Assembly: GCA_036362985.1 (NCBI GenBank)
Contig: JAYGXS010000006.1
Span: forward strand, 12,674,165 to 12,738,164
Direction: 5' to 3'
DNA length: 64,000 nt
Source: Ligula intestinalis
Taxonomy: Eukaryota > Platyhelminthes > Cestoda > Diphyllobothriidea > Diphyllobothriidae
Shown one piece after another: positions 10,918-21,398 of the stretch; the stretch's first letter is position 1, and every line of letters begins with the position of its first letter. The notes under the pieces were generated by a model that saw only the letters and a program-made list of their open reading frames with translations, did no database searches and was not told the DNA's origin. A program made the translations under genes and the position numbers.

Positions 10918-11198
10918 AGACATAATCACAGAACAGCAACAGATACAGGTAGTTTGTACACAGGAGTCTGCCCTAAAATTTAAACGTACAGAAAAAAATT
11001 GATGAATGCTTGGAGTTTTCGCTGCTTCGTTACGTCAGCAATGCACATCTGGCCCTGCGGTGTTGGCATAGGATGATGCGGTGGCCTGTCTATTCCCCGA
11101 GCGGTGACTTGCTTTGGCCAAATTTAGTCTAAGCACCGAATATGGAATGGGCAAATCTCAATCACTTCCTAGGACTCGTATGCTCGCTTGTATTGGCT

Positions 11199-11610
11199 TT
11201 CGACGATGTCCACCACGAGCGTCAGCAAGCTGAATGCGGACGCGGTGACTATAGCTGCATTCTAGTGAAAGTAGACTCGCGCATAATCTATCCCACTCTG
11301 TGACCACTCCCATACCTGTATCCGATGTCAAGACAATAGTTGAGAAAGCCGGAGATGGGGTAGGGCGCAGACGGTGTGCGCGAAACTCCGCGCGAAGGAG
11401 CCATTGCAGCCTAATTCTCAGCCCTCAGTAATCCACTCCACTTAACAAGACACACTGGGCTGACTGCGGTATCCAAGTTATCCCATCAGTTGGCAACCCC
11501 ACTAAGCCACGGCTTTTAGCGCTCCGTGTTAGCTTCAAGCGCTTCAGATTGTTTTTGGTGAGGAAAGAAATGCGCTGAGGGTTGAATTCGCTCTCTCCCC
11601 CACCGCCAGT
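11199..11610 (+). repeat. Dispersed repeat family D, copy 1 (possible LINE 3' tail)
   Basis: It shares a CCACCACGAGCGTCAGCA start, a GACCACTCCCA block, CCGGAGATGGGG, GGTGTGCGCGAAAC and a terminal AAGTTATCCCATCAG...GGCAACCC block with copies at 14974 and 15612. The last block also occurs just downstream of the LINE stop at 27274 (GAGTTATCCCGTCAGCCGG). Part of the family may therefore be LINE 3' UTR, by inference. Confidence 0.45.
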
Positions 11611-13068
11611 CGCCTGGCGAGCCGTAGGTGAGCATTTTAGAGCGGGTTTTACAAGTGAAGAAGAAAAGAGAGCGGCAGAGAGAGAGAGAGAAAAAAGGAA
11701 ATTCGTGAGCGAAAACAGATCAGATCAATGCGAGAATCGTCCTCTGATCGCAGACTGGAAGGGCTGGGACTATGTGCGCATCTCCTTTGGACTCTTACAA
11801 TTGAAAGTAACACACGGCGGCGGCAGCGACGACGACGACGACGGCCACAGAAACTTTCACCTTGCACACATTTGGCCACTCGAGCGTGCGCACTTTGGGG
11901 TCGTGAATCGACAGTGGCGAACATTTCGTCTAAATTTGGTTTTGGTTATTGAAAAGGCGAGGAGACGCCCACTTTCCGGATCGAATGCACTCGGTCAAGT
12001 GGCTGTTAATGCAGTACTGTTTTTTTGCCTTCTCAGGCATCGCAGTGCGCCTTATGTTTGTTAAGAAGGCAGACCTTGCAGCTATCTCCGTCAGCTGTCT
12101 TAAATTGTACTGTAATTTCAGCTCAAATATTCATACTGATGTTTGGGCCAAGACTGAAAACCGTTTGTTCCGAAGAATTTACTGCACGTTCGCGCATTTA
12201 TTCCCTTGGAAAATGAACAAGACAGGATGGAAAGTGCAGTTCATATTATCAGAAAGCGCACGGAGCGAAATATTTCTGACCAGTACTAGTTACTCAGCAT
12301 CCCATGACTGCGCTGGGGTCACCCTGTCATCTGACATGAACCGGCCTCGAACTTATTGTGCCGTTCGCCTTTCCCTCTTTCCCGGAAATAGGTCGATTGT
12401 CTGACTTCTGTTGACCACATGACTAACTCGCCGGTTTTCACGACCCTTGTGAACAGTGAAAACTTCCACGGGACCTGCCACTGAATGTACAGTACGCGAC
12501 AGAATTCGTGTAAAATGCCGATATATGCGAAAGATTGACACTCTTTTGCCAAACGGTATTGACTCAGTTTGTGATACTGATTATCGTGTAGTCTATTCTG
12601 AAGTCTATTCCGTCATGATAGGATGCGGGCTTTATAACGAGCTTCGTTCTGGCTACCAGCAAAAAATATATATTGTAAAAACTGGCTACTTAAGTAGCAT
12701 GCCTTTTTATAATTGATTTTGACTGCCTTTATAAATTCAAATATATTTTATGAAAAGCATTCACAAAAATTATTTCTTGTACTTGTTTGATAGCAAATTA
12801 CACCTTCTTTGAATTTTATGCTCAAAGAAAGGGTAGCTTTCGGTTTTACAAAGTTTATAAATTGCGCAATAATATTAAAAGCTACTGACTACCACACTCG
12901 AATTCAAGGTTTACAAACTGCGCACTTTGTACCTCCTGTTTGGGGAAAATTACGTTTTCGCCCACAGTTTGAGGAAGAAGTCACATAGTTGTCATAAAAT
13001 GTTGCAATACATGTGGAGTATGCTTTATGCAGTATAGACAGCATTAATAAGTTGACGGGTACGATGTA

Positions 13069-13169
13069 CAGTAGTCGCCGGCTATTAAGCCGACGGTTAA
13101 TAAGCCCAGCCGCTTATTAAGCCCAATTTGGTCTGGGCCCGAAGTGGGCTTAATAACTGGCGACTACTG
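13069..13169. mobile_element. MITE, pogo/Tc1-like termini, copy 2
   Basis: It has the same structure as the copy at 10579: CAGTAGTCGCCGGCTATT at the left, its inverse at the right (ending CGACTACTG), TA on both sides, and a CAATTTGGTC interior block. The TIR is better preserved here, and the GGCTTAATAA arm matches fully. A further half-end (GCCGGCTACTGTA) lies at about 13194-13207. Confidence 0.8.
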
Positions 13170-14973
13170 TAGGACTCTCCGGTTTGTGCGTCCGCCGGCT
13201 ACTGTATTATGACTAAACACCTCATAATTAGACATTTTTCTAAAAAACCGAAGGAAATTGGATGAACATCTTCTTAACAGTTACCGTTCATATGCAAAAG
13301 GAAGCAGGAATACTCTACGCCTCCGACATACCTGTAGATAAAATTTACACTTATATATGCTACTCACTGTTTGATAGTAACATTTTATGTTGGATGTATT
13401 ATGTACCCAAGAGACAATTCTGAATGCTCTCACGCACACGTTAAAATTTGTACATGTATATATTTTACTCATTGTTTTATAGTGACATAGTTTATGTTGG
13501 ATATTTCATGCATGCTGTTTTTAATAGGGTCTTCAAAGGCATTGCCTACTACCCTAAATATACTGATCTAACTCCAACGGGCTAGAATCGTGGCTGCCTG
13601 TTGATGAAATAGCGAGGTTCGGACTGCACTAGCTCCCTCGTAATGTGACTTTTTTTACACCCTCAAATACGCGAGCTCCTGGGCCACTTGAGTAGGACGT
13701 GCGCGACACGCTTATACGGACTAATGTAGCTCTGTCGTCAGTCATTTCGCCCAACCTCAGTGCTGTATGACTTAGACTGGCTCGAATAGTGAATGTAAGA
13801 CCGACATTGGGGACACTTCAACGCATTCTTCACTACAATAACTTTGGAGGCGTTTTGAAGTCGTCACAATGTGCTAGGAGTTGTGACTTGGAGGGCTGTC
13901 ATCGGACTGCACAGCTCGGCCAGTGCTCGGTCAGTGCTGTGTGCGTACGTGGCTTGACTGTCTCAAGGACTGGAAGTTAGCCTCAATGATTCCCTTTGTA
14001 ATATGCCTTCTATGAGCACATGAGCGTGAAATCTGAATCCCCTTTTTCCGTGTGTGGTGTTTGGCACACGTAAACAGGCGGTTTAACCTTGCCGGCCATT
14101 GCGCCTGAGCCTACATTCGGTCGTGTTGGCAGTTATCTTTGCCGCCGAGACTTTATTATTGAAGAAGGCAGATGCTGCGCACGTCAGTAGGAATCCGTCG
14201 CCCAGAGCAACTGCGCTAACTCATGCTGCCTCTCGTGCGCTGAGCTTCGCTCGCCGCGCGCTATTGCCCTTTTGCACGCTTGATGTCAACTCATAACTTT
14301 CACGCTTCTAGCTCATCGATAATCCTGCCTCACTTGATTAGCGTCAGCCGATTGATTATTCATTTTGCAGCCTTAACTTGTCACATCCAGACTTTTGCGC
14401 CTGCACGGCTAGCTATCGTACGCGGCGTCTCTGTACAGCTTCTTGAGCAGTAAAGTTGTTCGAGTTCAATCAGTATTGCCAGACTGCTGACCGGCACAAA
14501 GCTCTCCCGTCCAGGCGTGCCACAGCAGGCCTTTCCTTCTTTCTATAGTTGACCAGGTGTTTATGCACAGACTTATAGGAGCTGGAGAGACAGGCTGATT
14601 ATCCTCATCTACTCCCGCACGCATAAAGCTGGACGCCAGATAGGGTCGGAATGGAATGACTACTTGATGTAACAGGGGAGTCTGATTCGAACGTGAGTCC
14701 AACAGGATGATTTTCACTCCCCCCCACCCTCTATGACCACTTTTACCTTAGGCTCCAAGTTGTTTCGCGTTTTTGAAGAAAATGCATGTCGCCCATGGCA
14801 TGCCTGGTTTAAAAACGGCATCGCTCTTGAGCGTATCGTGTATTAATTCGGTCCTAAAGCAGCTCACGAACTAGGGCTTGACTGGCTACAGAAGTAGTTA
14901 TTTTGAGAGGCGATTTCGTTTTGCCCTGCCTCTGTTTTCCACAACATATACGACCGACAGTTTAGCCGTCGCT

Positions 14974-15180
14974 CTCGACGGTTTCCACCACGAGCTTCAG
15001 CAGGCTGAAAAAATGCGGTGACTTCGGCTGGATTACAGTGAAAGTAAACTTGCGGAGAATCTACCCCACTCTCTGACCACTCCCACACCTGTATCCGACG
15101 TCAAGACAAAAGTCCAGAAGACCGTAGATGGGGGGGGGGTGGGGCACAGGCGGCTGGCGCGACCAGCACTCAATACGCGT
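14974..15180 (+). repeat. Dispersed repeat family D, copy 2 (5' part)
   Basis: It shares TCGACGGTTTCCACCACGAG, CTCTGACCACTCCCA and ACCTGTATCCGACGTC blocks with copy 1 and breaks off after the poly-G tract at 15131. Confidence 0.5.
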
Positions 15181-15404
15181 GCAAACAGCTGCAGATTACG
15201 CGGGAGTGAAACAAACACACTGAGAGTCAACCAAACTCTCTTCCACACCGCCTGTAAAAATTCTACAGACACTAGCAATTGCTATAGTAGACATAAATCG
15301 TTGTGGATGCTTAAAATTGCAAATTTCTACCGTTTCCTGTCTTGATAGTATGAAAGTAACAGTAGATAGAGCTAAAAACCAACATTACCAGAGGTTTGAG
15401 TTGA

Positions 15405-15607
15405 CCCAATTGTGAAAAAACTCGAGGCGTTCGGCGGGATTTGAACCCGCGTATCAGAGAAGGCCCGGTAAAGTTGGGCGGTCAATATCGACCCAAGTGT
15501 GATTAAATTCATGGCGCGAGGCTGGGCGTTTGTAGCTTAGCGGTTAGAGCGTTGGCTTCCGGTAAAGGCCTTCTCTGATACGCGGGTTCAAATCCCGCCG
15601 AGCGCCT
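15405..15607 (+). repeat. tRNA-like repeat with an inverted 3' half in front, copy E1
   Basis: The tRNA-like body is 15525-15607. It has acceptor arms GGCGTTT and GAGCGCC, the A box TAGCTTAGCGG, a 5-bp anticodon-like stem around CCGGTAA, and a perfect T arm GCGGG-TTCAAAT-CCCGC containing an exact B box. Position 33 is C rather than U, so a functional tRNA is doubtful. The stretch 15432-15470 is the reverse complement of its 3' half (GGGATTTGAACCCGC), and 15405-15431 is an inverted tail. Between them lies the leader ATATCGACCCAAGTGTGAT also seen in copies E2-E4. Confidence 0.6.
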
Positions 15608-15611
15608 CGAG

Positions 15612-15960
15612 AAGACCGGAGATGAGGAGGGGGGAAGCGCAGGTGGTGTGCGCGAAACAAAACAAAAACACCATCTTACTAGTTAGGTAGGCTCCCGGAT
15701 GTGCGGGATAGCCATAAAGGCCACATTAAGAAGGAGCCATTGAGCCTGACTGTCAGTCCGCAGTAAGCCACTCCATATAACAAAACACGCACTGGACTGA
15801 CTGCGGTGTCTAAGTTATCCCGTCCATCGGCAACCCGTAAATCCACGGCTTTTAGCACACCGTGATATCTTCAAGCGTATCAGATTGATTATAGTGAGAT
15901 AAAAAATACGTTGAGGGTCGACCTCACTCTCTTCCCCACACATACAACCACGTGGTATGT
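15612..15960 (+). repeat. Dispersed repeat family D, copy 3 (3' part)
   Basis: It begins at CCGGAGATGAGG immediately after the tRNA-like repeat and runs through GGTGTGCGCGAAAC, GGAGCCATTGAGCC and AAGTTATCCCGTCC...GGCAACCC to a CTCTCTTCCCC end, parallel to copy 1. It has an extra 60-bp segment near 15660-15720 that copy 1 lacks. Confidence 0.5.
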
Positions 15961-16588
15961 GACTGACGACGCCAAGTAAGACAGAAACGGTCATTTCAAT
16001 CTCGAAGGGAAGTCTAGTTTCTACCGCCCCCAGCAATTCGGTCCCAACAGCCGACGGCTGACCCCCTCGGACAGGGGATGGAAAAACTGGTGAGGTCGAC
16101 TCTTGGGAATTCATCCTCACGCTACTGCAGACAAAACCTGACACTCTGTAAACCTATCACCACACCCCAGAAGTCTTGACCTGGAGTGTTGCCATCTGAC
16201 AAGATTACTCCTTTCTCATATTAGGGGAATCAGCCTGCAATGGCTCCTTACTGTGACTCTACCACTCACAGATGCGATTCGACCTGCCCGTTTGTCTCTT
16301 TTAAAGTCTGGTCCATCGTGTGCGGATCAGGCTCTGCGTGCGGTGAGATGCTGCATTAGTCTGGTCGGCGTGAGGCGGTTTTGTCACTGAGCCCCCTCGT
16401 GGGTATCGGAGCGAATGTGACAGGTGATGTGCGAGTCTACTTTCACTATAAGCTAAATCACGCGTCAGTCACCGTCCCTGTGCCCCGTGTTCAATATCAG
16501 TTAATTGAGGAAATATAGGCGAATGCCTTTAAGCTCCCTATTGGTAACAAAGTGGCTAAAAATGCATGCATAGAAAAAAAGAAGAAAT

Positions 16589-16700
16589 GCTTGCAAGCGA
16601 AGAGCGAAATGCCGGTGAAATCTAAATAGTAATCAAATATGGCTACTCGCTTAGCACTAGTAGTATTGCAATAACTGTACGTTGTACTTATGTGTAATAC
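16589..16700 (+). repeat. Dispersed repeat family C, copy 1
   Basis: It shares GCTTGCAAGCGAAGAGCGAA, CCGGTGAA and GGCTACTCGCTTAG blocks with 18809-18925 and, more weakly, 56420-56520. The origin is unknown. Confidence 0.5.
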
Positions 16701-17647
16701 CTCCCCCCCCCCTCGTGAGCTAGATTTACACTGGTGAATAAAATGCCTGGTGCATGTACAGTTTGGTCTTAAATGTGGTGGCACAGGTGGAGAGGACGAC
16801 TTCTTCGGGAGGAGCATTCCACACTTTAACCACTCAGTTACTGAATAAAAAATTACGGTAGGATTGTGTCGTGGGGTCGTCTGTGGAAAGTGTGAAGCGT
16901 GCCCTCAGGCTGACGAACGCATGATATTCGGAGAGGGGTCGGGCGGGGCATGCCAGGGAAAAAATTAGAACCCAATATGTATGTCCAATGAAAAATTTAC
17001 GAGGGCAAGTTGGGTCGCGTACTCAAACCTTGGGAGAAGACACTGAAGTTAGCTTTGATACCATCGCTAACCCCCCGCCCGACCAACGGCAAACGCGTGC
17101 ATGTAGGAGGGTGTGCCTAAACCTCGGCTGAGGTCACTGAGAGACATTTTCTACGGGTATCACTAACACCAGCTGGGAAAAATCGTCGCAAAGTACAAAA
17201 GGCAGGGAGATTAGGCAAATAACCCCACTGAAAATATGTAAGCAAGCGGTAATTCCCGTGGGTAGTTCAAAAGGCCAAATTTGTTTAGTTTGACGATTTT
17301 AGCAATTATAGAATGTGTTTGCCTTCGGAGAACCATTATACATTTCAATGCCATCAGAAAATCCCTGCTAGATCGATGGATGGCGTGTAAAAAACAGAAG
17401 TTTTCAGGTAATTCAAACTACTTGAAAATTTAAGTAGGTTGCTATAATACATAAGAACCCAAAAATCCTGCTAGAGACAACCTCACCAAATTTGCACGCA
17501 TCGATCTCTGTTTTTCCGGAACGTAGTTTAAGGGAATGACCACGTAAAGTGGGCATGTTAGCTTGGGGCACACGGTTGACATTGTCGTCCGCGTTGGTCG
17601 AACCCATTCCGGTCAGAGACCCAAATCACGTTTTTTGGTGTTTTCAG

Positions 17648-17894
17648 GGTACAACGCTCTTTTCTGACGCCTCTCCCTTCTTTCTGTCTTCCATCAAGCC
17701 TCCTGTTGGCTCAAGTTCGCATCCTCGACGATGGAGGAGTCTGCCACCCTGTCGGCGTAATCCCCCAGTCCACCACCTCACGAAGAATCTTTTGAGACTC
17801 CAGGTGAAGGAGCACATATCTGAGGCTGGCAGTGTTGGCTACTGCAAACCAAATCGTCGCCAAATTATCGACTCCTTTTTGCATCACTCGTCGG
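17648..17894 (+). CDS. Gene 1 exon d
   Basis: The frame opens after the acceptor ggtgttttcag in phase 0, matching the phase-0 end of exon c, and closes at TCG TCG G|GTATGT in phase 1. It encodes a Ser/Pro-rich start, SSHPRRWRSLPPCRRNP, and then LRLQVKEHISEAG and NRRQIIDSFLHHSS, which looks helical. I do not recognise a named domain. The single leftover G joins AT of exon e to give Asp. This phase match and the matching frames on either side are the main evidence. The exon could alternatively belong to an unrecognised splice form. Confidence 0.6.
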
Positions 17895-18472
17895 GTATGT
17901 TTATTCCCGCCGTCTGCATGTGTAACCTGTTTTAAAGTTAATTATTTTATTTGAGGGGATCCCAGGTAGTTAGTGACTGTCGTTCTTGGCTGGCAGTTAG
18001 TGCTGCCACTCATTCTCCGTATGCTTAATTCCCTCACCGAGCCTAAATGGGCGGAACTACAGCAATCGGGAGCATGGGTTTGAAGTCCGTCTTTCGAGAA
18101 ATTCTAACGTCCCGGAACCCACCTGACTCCTGATCATACGCATGCTGCAAACAGTTTGAAGCAGGCTTCCGGTCTCGGACCATATGGATGGCGGGGAGTT
18201 ACTTATCTGGTGTCGCTGCGGACTTATAATTATTGCATTTAATCCACGCCAACAGCAGCGAGTTTCCCAAAGTCATTGGTCGGGCGGACAAAATGGAGTA
18301 GCCAACTGGAGCGTAGGCACTTAAGCAACTGGCAGTAGGTGCAGATAAAAGCCCGAACAAGAAGGAAACTGCCGATGGCGAAAAATCTAGTCCAATTTGA
18401 ATAGTCTGGCTAGCTCCGACGTGATGCACGTGCTCATATCGCATGGCATTAAGTAAGTTAGACCCTAGCGAC

Positions 18473-18700
18473 TGCGATCTTCGGGCCCGGTTCCTTAAGA
18501 GAAGAAAAGTAATGCAAGGTCAGAGTGGCAGGCACAGTTAATTCTGTACAGAAGGAAGTGGATGATATTCAGTAGGAAATTGACCGTCAGACGAGCGAAC
18601 AACCGCCGGCTAGGGCGCCGCAACTGAATTGACCGCGGGAATCGCACAGCATCTGGGTCGGCCTTGACATGTGATTGGCCAGACCGCATTAGCATATGCG
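18473..18700 (+). repeat. Dispersed repeat family B, copy 1
   Basis: It starts GCGATCTTCGGGCCCGGTTC and includes AAGGTCAGAGTGGCAGG, TTCTGTACAGAAGG and GAAATTGACCGTCAGACGAG. The same block order occurs at 34.97, 49.50, 52.16 and 63.25 kb, always on this strand. The class of element is unknown. Confidence 0.5.
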
Positions 18701-18808
18701 CATCTTAGCAGCACTGAGCGTCTGCAGTGGCTGTCCAAAAGGTAGGTCGAGACCGGACATCACTTGAGGGTCTGCACAGCCTTGGGCCACTGCACTCACG
18801 TCTGGGTG

Positions 18809-18925
18809 CTTGCAAGCGAAGAGCGAAATGCCGGTGAAGTTGAAATAGTAATAACAAATGGCTACTCGCTTAGTACGAGTAGTACTGTAGGTATTGTGAT
18901 AAGTGTACGTTATACTTACAGTAGA
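18809..18925 (+). repeat. Dispersed repeat family C, copy 2
   Basis: It is nearly identical to copy 1 over its first 30 bp (GCTTGCAAGCGAAGAGCGAA) and then diverges, keeping ATGGCTACTCGCTTAG and the TGTACGTTATACTTA end. It follows family B copy 1 within 110 bp. Confidence 0.5.
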
Positions 18926-20889
18926 TTGCATATCTGATGCAAGGTTGGGGATAGGAGGATTTAACGCACACTTGAGTTTGTTTATTTAGTTGAATGGGTT
19001 GTATTGGGCCGCAAAATGTTGTTAGCTAGAATTTACTTGCGTTCAGATCAGAATACTGGGAGAAAATAGAGGCGAAAATGGGCGAAATCCAGCGTTTGTT
19101 GATATCCGAGGAATTTCCTATGCTATTAAACGCTGCGGAAAAGAACTTCTTGTGTGTACATGCTGCACTATAAAGGAACATTAATGAAGAGCAGAAATTT
19201 TTTTATTATATCTGTTCACAAAACGGAAAATTTTGTTTTGCATCCATGAAATTGAGGTTAGTGTAATTAGGAGATAGCGCATTACTTTTGGGAATAGAAG
19301 AGCGAACTAAGTTTTAAATTTATATTTTGCAAATCTGCCAAGTTTTGTGCCATAAAATTGAGTAATAAACTTTTGAAGTTAATATTTGCATTACTCCATT
19401 TGAAATTTAGATTTTTCATTTGAGGGGTTACAGGCAAGGAATGCGTTTGAGAACTTTATTAGTATATGAAAACCAAATTAATTGTACAATCGATATGAAG
19501 TTGGAGACAGTTAACATAACAAAGATTTGACAGCGTTGTCACGGGACATTGCGAAAGTTTTTTCAAAAATCGCCGTTGATAATATTGCCACTCTACTTTG
19601 TATTTGTTACTGTAGAACTGAGTCTAGAAGTAACCAAATATGCTGAAAACTGTTCTGTTTTACATAAAAGAAGTAGTTCTTTCACTTATAACAAAAGAGC
19701 TATCCTTTATTGTTGGGGAAATCAATCCACTGGCCAAAATTTCACATTCTGACCTTGACTTTATCCTCAAAGTACGCAGACCTCAGACGCCAAAATATTT
19801 AAGTAAAGCCTTTTTTCAAGAGTTAATTTTTTGTAAAATTTTTCTGAATCAACCTTGAGTATATTTATTCGCGACTTTTGTAGCAGACGTTCATTTTTTC
19901 CCGGCAATGAGTTCACATGATTGGGTGGTTCTGAAACTATGACACACAAAGATGGCTGCATGAGAAAAAAATGTTTAAAAGTTGGTTTTGATAAGCACAG
20001 AATAAACTCATTATTTATGGTGAATTGACTAAAGCCAGTGAAAATTGTAAAGTCTATTAGAATTTCATGGAAGATCTGAACCTCTTCGTAATAGAAATAT
20101 CGAAATAATTACAAAAAATATGGCGGAAGGCAATAACTCTTAGTGCACAAAAAATGGTACGTTTACAATTGTTCCCGACAATTCTATTTAAATTTTTTAG
20201 TCACTGATTGGCATGTCGGCAAGTGAGCTTAAGCAATATCTTACTCCTGTGATCTCCCAATGGGGCATATCCAGCGAAAACGTGGTTGCCTTAGTCCAAC
20301 ATAAGCCAAGCGATGCATAAACGAAAGAAACAACTAGCAGTTCTCGTGAAAACGTGTTAGAATACATGCTCGAAATTTAGGCTCTTCGGTAACACCGATA
20401 CATTATATTGCACGTAATATGGAAGCATATTTATTCGAAAACTGAACAAAAATTATTTTCCAACGTAATTTTACTTGTGCTGCTTTATTTACTCAGTGGT
20501 TTTGCATCAACGGGCTGCCTCTACATTTAAAACTTAAGTTTACCTAGTACGCCCGATTTCCACTTTTTTGGAATTTTCCACTTTGTTAAAAAAGCTGGTT
20601 TTTTTCTATAAAACGTTATATTCCTTCATAAATCATAATATGTCCTATTGTGAAGAAGGATCATTACTTCATTGCTGTAAGACTTTGGGGGCCACAGCTT
20701 CGGCTGCATTTGAGTAAGAGGGAGTTACTTGTAAAAATTGTAGGATTGCATGAGTTTGGCCACCTGCTGTATGCGCTGTCCTCGTCAGTCGCCGCCTCAT
20801 TTTATGTCTCCTCATTTTTGTCGGAAACTTTGGCACCTGCATGCCCGCCCTGTGTTCCCTCCTGACACCTCTCTTCCTCTCAATTCCAG

Positions 20890-21398
20890 ATTCCGCACTC
20901 ACTGCTGCAGTTGCGCGCAGTTTTTCCTGCATGTCTGGCAGCAGTACCCGCCAAATGCCGACCGCCGGACACCAGGAGGTGGTTACCACCAGTACGTTAC
21001 CCTCACGTCTGCCACCCTCATCACTGCCCCTGCGCGGCTTCCTGCAGAGTCTTGGTCTTGCTGTGAAGAACTCGCCAACGCCACCTCATACTGCTGCTGC
21101 TGCTACTGTTATTACCCAATCACCAGCTCGTACAGTTTCCTCATCCTCCTCCTCCTCCTCAGTCTCGGCTTCCTATGAGTCAACCACCAGCGTCTCCGGT
21201 GAAGGAACCCACCAAGAAACGGCCTCCTCCGCCACCACTGCCGCTTGTTCTTGGTCCTTGCGATCGTCTGCTATGGCCTCGAGATCGGTGGAGCCGGTCG
21301 AGAGCCTGCACGATGCTCTACGCCACCTCGATGCCGTTCTTCTGCATACTGACCTCGAGACCACTGCTATGGCTGACGCTGAGGCGGTTGTGCCTAAT
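20890..21398 (+). CDS. Gene 1 exon e, Ser/Thr-rich region with a short helix
   Basis: The acceptor is ctctcaattccag and the donor CCTAAT/GTAAGT. The entry phase completes GAT with the base from exon d, and the exit is phase 0. The product is a Ser/Thr/Ala-rich, probably disordered stretch including nine consecutive serines. It ends in an amphipathic-looking segment VESLHDALRHLDAVLLHTDLE. Codons are dominated by simple CTC/CTG runs, which creates long shadow ORFs in other frames. The C-terminal helix could be a dimerisation or docking element, by inference. Confidence 0.65.

Larger units (their letters stand above)
7309..17647 (+). other. Gene 1 intron 3 (about 10.3 kb)
   Basis: No further exon was recognised. 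Exon c ends in phase 0 and exon d starts in phase 0, so direct splicing is possible. Contents identified are SINE-like family A (8.47, 9.17 kb), a tandem duplication (9.9-10.4 kb), two MITEs (10.58, 13.07 kb), a hammerhead-like motif (10.89 kb), repeat family D (11.2, 14.97, 15.6 kb), a tRNA-like repeat (15.4-15.6 kb) and repeat family C (16.59 kb). The stretches 7.3-8.4, 11.6-13.0 and 13.2-14.9 kb show nothing I can name. Confidence 0.5.
17895..20889 (+). other. Gene 1 intron 4
   Basis: It contains repeat family B copy 1 (18.47 kb) and family C copy 2 (18.81 kb). From 19.0 to 20.65 kb the DNA is AT-rich with no identifiable element. It ends in a strong acceptor (ctcttcctctcaattccag). Confidence 0.5.
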
